This document shows, piece by piece, positions 58,863 to 64,000 of a stretch of DNA of 64,000 nucleotides. A model generated the notes under the pieces. It was not told the origin of the DNA. It searched no databases and saw nothing but the letters and a program-made list of their open reading frames with translations. This DNA is from Amycolatopsis sp. FDAARGOS 1241 (GTDB taxonomy: Bacteria > Actinomycetota > Actinomycetes > Mycobacteriales > Pseudonocardiaceae), in assembly GCF_016889705.1 (NCBI RefSeq), contig NZ_CP069526.1, positions 3,162,001 to 3,226,000 on the forward strand, read 5' to 3'. Position 1 is the stretch's first letter. Each line of letters opens with the position of its first letter. The translations under genes and the position numbers were made by a program.

Positions 58863-59873
58863 TCAGAGCCAGCCGCGGGCTCGGGCGTTCATGCCGGCTT
58901 GGAAGCGGGTCGTCGCGTTGAGGTCGGTCATCAGGCGCTGGACGCGGCGCTGGGTCGTGCGGGGGCTCCAGCCGAGGGCGCGGCCGATGCCCGAGTCGGT
59001 CTGGCCGGCGGCGAGCAGGGTGAGCAGGGTGGTCGTCGCGGGGTCGACGTCGGGGGCGGGTTCGGTGAGGGCCTCGGAGATCGGCACGGCACGGTCCCAC
59101 TCGGCTTCGAAGAGGGTGACCAGGGCGTCCAGCAGCGCCGACGCGTGGATGATGTAGGCCGCGTCGACGACGTGCGGCGAGGAGCTGATCGGGATCACCG
59201 CGACCTCCTCGTCGGCCATCACCATCTTGATCGGCAGCTGCGGGCGCACGCGGGAGCGTTCGCCGTGCTGGCCGCTGGCGAGGATGTCGTTCGTGAGCCG
59301 GCCGGGGACCGCGATCGCCTGGCGGTCGTAGATCACGCGGTAGGTGATGCCTGCCTTGAGCCGCTGCCGTTCCGGGTCGAGGTTCTCCCCGGGGGCGCTG
59401 ACGTAGGGCGGGCGGTCGAACCCGCGGATCTGCGTGCGCGCCTCGTCCTGCAGCCGGCGCACGCGCCCGTCGATGTTCTCCGCACCGGTGACGACCTCGA
59501 CGAGTTCGGCCGGGTGCGTGAACCGGCTGGCTTCGCGGTGCACGGTCATCAGGTCCTCGATCGCCGCGCGGGCGCTGCGCAGTTCCGCCGCGCGCTCGGC
59601 CGCGAGCGCACCGAGTGCGATGTCGGGTGCCGCCGCGAGGTAGCGCGCGGGCCGGCCCGGCACGCGGCTCGCCATGCCGCTCGCGGTGAGCCGCGACAGC
59701 GCCCGCGCCACCTGCTGGGCGGAAAGTCCGCATTGTTCGGCCAGGTCCACGCCGCGCGTGCGCGGGTGGCCCAGCAACGCCGTGTACACCTTCGCGTCGA
59801 CGGCCGGGATGCCCAGCGCGTCGAGGTCCCGCAGCTGCTGGCGTGAACCTGCCACTTGGCGACTATTGGTCAT
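58863..59873 (-). CDS. TrmB-like regulator with C-terminal LuxR-type helix-turn-helix
   Basis: 336 residues. A TrmB-type winged helix occupies residues 10-85 (DALGIPAVDAKVYTALLGHP, GVDLAEQCGLSAQQVARALS, MASRVPGRPARYLAAAPD). A middle phospholipase-D-like sensory domain follows (FDRPPYVSAPGENLDPERQR, YRVIYDRQA, MVMADEEVAVIPIS). A LuxR-like helix-turn-helix closes it (TTLLTLLAAGQTDSGIGRAL, GWSPRTTQRRVQRLMTDLNA). Such double-HTH proteins are common in actinomycetes and usually control a neighbouring exported product. It is divergent from the large protease gene, 87 bases away. Start ATG 59873; much longer open frame upstream is antisense to the protease and rejected. Confidence 0.85.
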   Translation of the reverse strand: MTNSRQVAGSRQQLRDLDALGIPAVDAKVYTALLGHPRTRGVDLAEQCGLSAQQVARALSRLTASGMASRVPGRPARYLAAAPDIALGALAAERAAELRSARAAIEDLMTVHREASRFTHPAELVEVVTGAENIDGRVRRLQDEARTQIRGFDRPPYVSAPGENLDPERQRLKAGITYRVIYDRQAIAVPGRLTNDILASGQHGERSRVRPQLPIKMVMADEEVAVIPISSSPHVVDAAYIIHASALLDALVTLFEAEWDRAVPISEALTEPAPDVDPATTTLLTLLAAGQTDSGIGRALGWSPRTTQRRVQRLMTDLNATTRFQAGMNARARGWL

Positions 59874-59882
59874 AGTGGCTAT
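59863..59882. promoter_or_regulatory. CTAT/ATAG/CTAT repeats over the regulator start
   Basis: CTAT (59863), ATAG (59872) and CTAT (59879) form alternating half-sites across the ATG of the TrmB-like gene. They lie inside the divergent promoter region shared with the protease gene. Short, but in an autoregulatory position. Confidence 0.25.
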
Positions 59883-59960
59883 CTTGCGCCAGCCGCGCGG
59901 GCACTGGGAAATTGATCCGACCACTGAACTCCCCGTCCCCCCGACCCGAAAGGGAGCCTG

Positions 59961-62900
59961 GTGCCCCGAGCCCGAACCACGACGCTCCGCCGTGCCCTGA
60001 TCGCCGTCACGGCCGCCGCCACCCTCACCGGCCTCGCCGTTCCCCCGGCCACCGCGGCCCCACCGGACGAGCAGCCCCCAGCCGCCAGGCACGTCGCGAT
60101 GCCCGACGGCGGCAGCATCACCGTCGACCCCGACGGCACCGCGACCCGCACCGACGCGCACGGCAAGACCCTCGGGAAGACCGTGCTCGCCCTTCCTCAG
60201 GGGACTTCGGCCCTCGGCAGCCTCGCGCCCACCGACGACGCCGTCCGCGCCGCGTTCACCCGCACCACCACGCCGGCGCAATCCGCCGACGTCCTCGTCC
60301 AGCTGGCCGGTTCGACCACCGTCACCGGCGCCCCGCTGCCGGCCGGCCGGCGCGCGGCCAAGACGTCGGACACCGGCGTCAACGCGGCGCTCACGAAGGT
60401 CGGCGCCACCTCCGTCGAGCCCGTTTTCCCGGACGCCACCGACGTTCCCGCGCTCGCGACGACCGTGCTCGTGCACCTGTCGGGCCAGGACACCGACGCG
60501 GCCGCAAAGACGCTCGCAGCGACCCCCGGCGTGGTGAGCGCGCAGCCGAACCGGCGCGCCGCGACGATGTCGACCGGTCCCGTGCCCGTGCCGCAGCCCG
60601 CCGTCAAGGCGGCGAAACTGCCGCAGGCGCACCGGAACCCGCCCGCCGCGCTGCCCGCGAACTACGGCGTCACGTCGTCCGCCCAGAGCTACCTCAACGC
60701 CGGCGGCACCGACGCGCTCGGCGCATATTCGTTGCTGGGCAAGGAGTACGGCCAGCTGCCCGGTACCGGCGAGATCATCACCAACGTCTCGCTCGGCGAC
60801 CTCACCGACCAGGCCATGGCCGACGCCGGCGATGCCTACGTCCAGGCCAACGGCCCGACCACGGTGCTGCGCGACGGCCGGCGCTACCTCGACATCCCGT
60901 CGATGCCGCTGATCCCCACCTACACCGCGGACTCCTCCGGGCACCTCGACCCGGCCGGCTCCGTCGAGAACGAGGACGCCACGCTCGGCGAGGTCCTGAT
61001 GGACTTCGGGGTGATGGCGCCCCTGCCGCACGACCGCCAGCGCGCCGGCGCGCAGGGCGCCGGCTTCACCGACCTGCTGGGCATCGCACCCGGCGCGCAG
61101 TACCGGCTGGTCGTGCCCAAGGAACCGACGCTCGACCAGATCTCGGTCGCGCTGCTCGCCGCCGCGCGTCAGACGCCGCGCCCGGACGTGATCACCGCGA
61201 GCCTCGGCGTCGGCACCGACACCGTGGGCTTCCCCGGCCGTTACCTCGAGGACGACCCGGTGGCGCAGGCCGTGATCACGACGATCGTGCAGCAGTACCA
61301 CATCGTCGTCACCGTCTCCGCCAACGACGGCACGCGGGTGTTCACCCCGGCGGCCGTCGGCCCGGATGGCGGCAGCACGCCGACCGACGTGACCAAGGAC
61401 GCCCGCGACACCACCGACATCGGCGACGACCAGTTCTCCACCACGCCGACCAAGGTGCTCGACTCCGGCGCGATCGCCGTCGGGGGCACCACGCTCGACG
61501 ACACGCTCGCCGTGTCGCAGCAGGCCGGCGGCGCGGCCGCGCACAACCCGACGTTCGCGACCACCCGCACCGACGGCGGCGGCCTCTTCTCCTCGGGCTT
61601 CGGCACGCGCGTCGACGTTTCCGCGCCCAGCGACGGAATTCTGGTCGTGGCACACACGCAGCGCGGGAGCGCGCAGGACGTCACGCCGGTGCTCAACGGC
61701 GGCACGTCGGCGTCGGCTCCGATGACCGCGGCCGCCGCGGCGGTGGTGCTGCAGGCCGCGAAGCTCACCGGCCGCTCGCTGAGCCCGGCCGACGTCCGGT
61801 CGCTGCTGCAGCGCACGGCGCGCCCGGTCGCGTCGCCGCCGCAGATGGACCGGCCGGTGACGGTCGGCCCGCAGCTCGACGTGACCGCGGCCGTCCAGTC
61901 CGTGCTGGGCGAGCACCGGGGCAAGACCGATCCGGCGATCACCCGCCTCTCGGTCGCCCACCGCGTGACCACCGGCGGGCTCGGCGGTTCCTTCACGGAG
62001 AACGCCGACGGCGGCCGCATCGACCTCGACACGGACGGCACGGGGGAGGGCCTCGTCGGCCCGGTCACCGTGGGCGCCGACGTGGTCGGCGCGCCCGCCA
62101 ACGCGTCCTACGCGCTGGAGGTCAACGGCCACGAGTTCACCTCGAACGTGCCGGCGGTGCGGCTGAACCCGCGCGAAATCCTGGCCGCCGCGGGACTTCC
62201 GGTGGTGTCCACGCAGGACCGTTCGGTGCCGGTCACGTTCGAGGTGCGCTCGGGCCCCCGGGTGGTGGCGTCGGCTTCGCGGACGCTGACCTTGGGCCCC
62301 AGCGACGGCACCTACGTCGAAGCGCTCGCCCCGGTCGCGCCGGCGTCCGTGCCGGTCGGGCGCGAGGTGGCGGTGCACTACGACCTGACCGGCGTGCGCA
62401 ACCTGTCGAACCCACAGCTGGTCGTGTCGACGCTCGGGCACTGGAACCCCGTCAGCGCACCGCTGTTCGGCACCGGGTTCGTGGCGCCGCTGACCGCCAC
62501 GTCGGGTGACGTGGTCGTGCCGGCGTCCGCGTTCGCGGGCGGCGCGGGCGTGTACGGGATCGGGCTCGTGCAGCGGTCGGTCACCGGCAGCGCCGGCGAC
62601 CCGACGTACGGCGAGTTCACCGCGATCCGCGTCGGCGGTCCCGCGCAGCGCCCCGACGCCCCGACGCTCACGGCGGGCGGCACGTCCGGGCACTTCGCCT
62701 CGATCACCCGGGCGGCACCGGGCTTCTCGCTCGGCTACGACGTGCGCGGCGTACCCGGCGCGACCGGTGCGGCGGTGGAGGTTTCGGCGCCCGCGCCGAC
62801 GCTCTACAACGCGCTCAACACGGTGACCAACGCCAACGGCGATCGCCGTGATCAAGGTGGACCGAGCGCGGGATCCGTGGCGTACCAGCAGCTTCCGGCC

Positions 62901-64000
62901 CGCAACGGCGTCGCGAAGCTCGACGCGGTCCAGCTCGGACTCGGTGGTTCGCTCGACTACAACGTGCGGGTGTTCGCGACCGACCGGCACGGGAAGGTGG
63001 TGGGCCAGGCGTCGCCGACATCGTTCCTCGTGCTCGACGACGGGTATGCGCCGGGCGACAGCGTGGTGACGAGCTTCGCCGCCGCGTCGAAGGGATCGTC
63101 CTACGTCGCGCTGCGCGCGCCCGACGGCGGTGAGTCGGTGCGCGAGTACGACGCCGCTCACGGCACTTACGGCCGCGTGCTGGCGAACGACGCCTCGGGC
63201 AGCGACGCCTACCAGGTGCTCGGCGCGGACGCCGATCGGCTTGCGCTGCTGCACGTGACCCCCGCAGGGTGGACCGTCGAGACGTACGACACCGGGTCAC
63301 TGCAGCGCGTCGCCGCGGTGACCGCCGAGGGCTACTCGGTGTCGGGCGGCCGCGTCGACGCGACCCGGCACCGCGCGGCGCTGCTGGCCAAGCGGACGTC
63401 GGACAACACCGACTTCGTACTGCCGCTGGCGCTGGCCGACGGTGCGCTCGGCACACCGCTGCCCGCGGATCCGCCGGGTGCGGTCACCGGCGGGTTCAAG
63501 ATGATCGCGCTGGACCAGGCCAGCGGGCTGGTCTACCTGGCGCGCGCCGGCAGCGGCCTGATCTGCTTCGGCGCGGGCGCGGCCTCGGTGGCGGCGGTGG
63601 ACCTCGACTCGGGCACGACCCGGCTGTCCGACGGGGGCAGCGTGTGCGCGAACGGGCTGGCGTTCGACGACGGCGCGAACAAGCTGTACGAGACGGTGTA
63701 CCGCTCGGTGAGCCTCAACATCGTCGGCACCACCTCGCTGGGCTCGGTCGCCGGCGACACGCTCACGGCGGGTGGCTCGGTGACGGTGCGCCAGCAGCAG
63801 TCTTCGTTCCTGGCCGTCGACGGGGTGCACCACCTGGGGCTGGTCGCTTTCCGCACGCCGCCGGTGATCTCGCAGTTCGGCAAGGTCGGTGGGGTGATCA
63901 CCGACAGCAACGCCACGAGCCAGTTCGCGGTGCTCGACCTGACGACCGGTAAACAGGTGTCGGTGGTGTCCGGGCTGAACATCGTGGCGGGCCCCTTCGG
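59961..64000 (+). CDS. Large secreted serine protease of subtilase/sedolisin type (3' end outside window)
   Basis: At least 1346 residues, open to the window edge. GTG 59961 has GGGAG upstream. The signal peptide (TLRRALIAVTAAATLTGLAV ending at ATAAP) is followed by a prodomain-like region to about residue 210. The protease domain covers about 250-640: ITNVSLGDLTDQ, GEVLMDF, IAPGAQYRLVVP, the oxyanion segment VTVSANDG (Asn455/Asp456) and nucleophile Ser583 in NGGTSASAPMTAAAAAVVLQ. The usual subtilase His motif (HGT) is not visible. Glu344-xxx-Asp348 lies there instead, as in sedolisins (S53). A long C-terminal part with beta-sandwich and repeat-like segments follows. Annotation pipelines would probably call it S8. 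Confidence 0.85.
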   Translation, partial: MPRARTTTLRRALIAVTAAATLTGLAVPPATAAPPDEQPPAARHVAMPDGGSITVDPDGTATRTDAHGKTLGKTVLALPQGTSALGSLAPTDDAVRAAFTRTTTPAQSADVLVQLAGSTTVTGAPLPAGRRAAKTSDTGVNAALTKVGATSVEPVFPDATDVPALATTVLVHLSGQDTDAAAKTLAATPGVVSAQPNRRAATMSTGPVPVPQPAVKAAKLPQAHRNPPAALPANYGVTSSAQSYLNAGGTDALGAYSLLGKEYGQLPGTGEIITNVSLGDLTDQAMADAGDAYVQANGPTTVLRDGRRYLDIPSMPLIPTYTADSSGHLDPAGSVENEDATLGEVLMDFGVMAPLPHDRQRAGAQGAGFTDLLGIAPGAQYRLVVPKEPTLDQISVALLAAARQTPRPDVITASLGVGTDTVGFPGRYLEDDPVAQAVITTIVQQYHIVVTVSANDGTRVFTPAAVGPDGGSTPTDVTKDARDTTDIGDDQFSTTPTKVLDSGAIAVGGTTLDDTLAVSQQAGGAAAHNPTFATTRTDGGGLFSSGFGTRVDVSAPSDGILVVAHTQRGSAQDVTPVLNGGTSASAPMTAAAAAVVLQAAKLTGRSLSPADVRSLLQRTARPVASPPQMDRPVTVGPQLDVTAAVQSVLGEHRGKTDPAITRLSVAHRVTTGGLGGSFTENADGGRIDLDTDGTGEGLVGPVTVGADVVGAPANASYALEVNGHEFTSNVPAVRLNPREILAAAGLPVVSTQDRSVPVTFEVRSGPRVVASASRTLTLGPSDGTYVEALAPVAPASVPVGREVAVHYDLTGVRNLSNPQLVVSTLGHWNPVSAPLFGTGFVAPLTATSGDVVVPASAFAGGAGVYGIGLVQRSVTGSAGDPTYGEFTAIRVGGPAQRPDAPTLTAGGTSGHFASITRAAPGFSLGYDVRGVPGATGAAVEVSAPAPTLYNALNTVTNANGDRRDQGGPSAGSVAYQQLPARNGVAKLDAVQLGLGGSLDYNVRVFATDRHGKVVGQASPTSFLVLDDGYAPGDSVVTSFAAASKGSSYVALRAPDGGESVREYDAAHGTYGRVLANDASGSDAYQVLGADADRLALLHVTPAGWTVETYDTGSLQRVAAVTAEGYSVSGGRVDATRHRAALLAKRTSDNTDFVLPLALADGALGTPLPADPPGAVTGGFKMIALDQASGLVYLARAGSGLICFGAGAASVAAVDLDSGTTRLSDGGSVCANGLAFDDGANKLYETVYRSVSLNIVGTTSLGSVAGDTLTAGGSVTVRQQQSSFLAVDGVHHLGLVAFRTPPVISQFGKVGGVITDSNATSQFAVLDLTTGKQVSVVSGLNIVAGPF

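Noticed and set aside
59874..63254. N-terminal extension of the TrmB-like regulator to about 1460 residues
   Set aside because: The extra part is antisense to the protease gene and has no domain. The winged helix begins right after ATG 59873.

Overview
The window reads as chromosomal DNA of a high-GC filamentous actinomycete. Strong third-position G/C, GTG starts, GGAGG-type ribosome sites, an intact GlgE/TreS/Mak/GlgB pathway and an S-adenosyl methyltransferase of the Methyltransf_19 type all fit the Pseudonocardiaceae. Amycolatopsis is my best guess from protein style. That is inference, not a database result.

Layout. (1) 1-11.4 kb: a polymorphic toxin locus on the minus strand. A 3260-residue secreted RHS/YD-repeat protein has a short HNH-like nuclease tip and is followed 11 bases later by a Tdi1/DUF1851-like immunity gene. 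A small BMP-like membrane protein is divergent. (2) 11.4-24.5 kb: an accessory zone that mixes intact small genes (lipoprotein, SAM methyltransferase, DUF4041-GIY-YIG nuclease, DUF4234 protein, MFS pump, trypsin-like protease) with many broken genes: ATP-dependent DNA ligase, DUF305 tail, an IHF-like fragment, truncated membrane proteins and a frameshifted exported protein. (3) 24.6-34.4 kb: metabolic genes. These are an alpha/beta hydrolase, a GntR regulator with an aldehyde dehydrogenase / alcohol dehydrogenase / acyl-CoA dehydrogenase operon, a short AceE-type E1 enzyme divergent from an Lrp regulator, and a DUF3040 protein. Two decayed flavin-enzyme genes lie at the right edge. (4) 35.9-57.5 kb: alpha-glucan and trehalose metabolism, all on the plus strand: malQ, glgX1, treY, treZ, glgX2, pntA, pntB, glgE, treS, mak, glgB. 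(5) 57.6-64 kb: a broken GH16 glucanase gene, a TrmB/LuxR-type regulator, and a divergent large exported protease of subtilase/sedolisin type that runs off the window.

How the genes work together. TreS and Mak convert trehalose to maltose-1-phosphate. GlgE polymerises it and GlgB branches the product. GlgX debranches the glucan, TreY and TreZ release trehalose from it, and MalQ rearranges the short chains. The cycle is therefore complete in one place, with the proton-translocating transhydrogenase PntAB inserted between its two halves. No transposase, integrase, tRNA, rRNA or CRISPR array could be recognised. The frameshifts are confined to certain genes while very long genes nearby stay open, so gene decay is more likely than general sequencing error, although raw reads should be checked.
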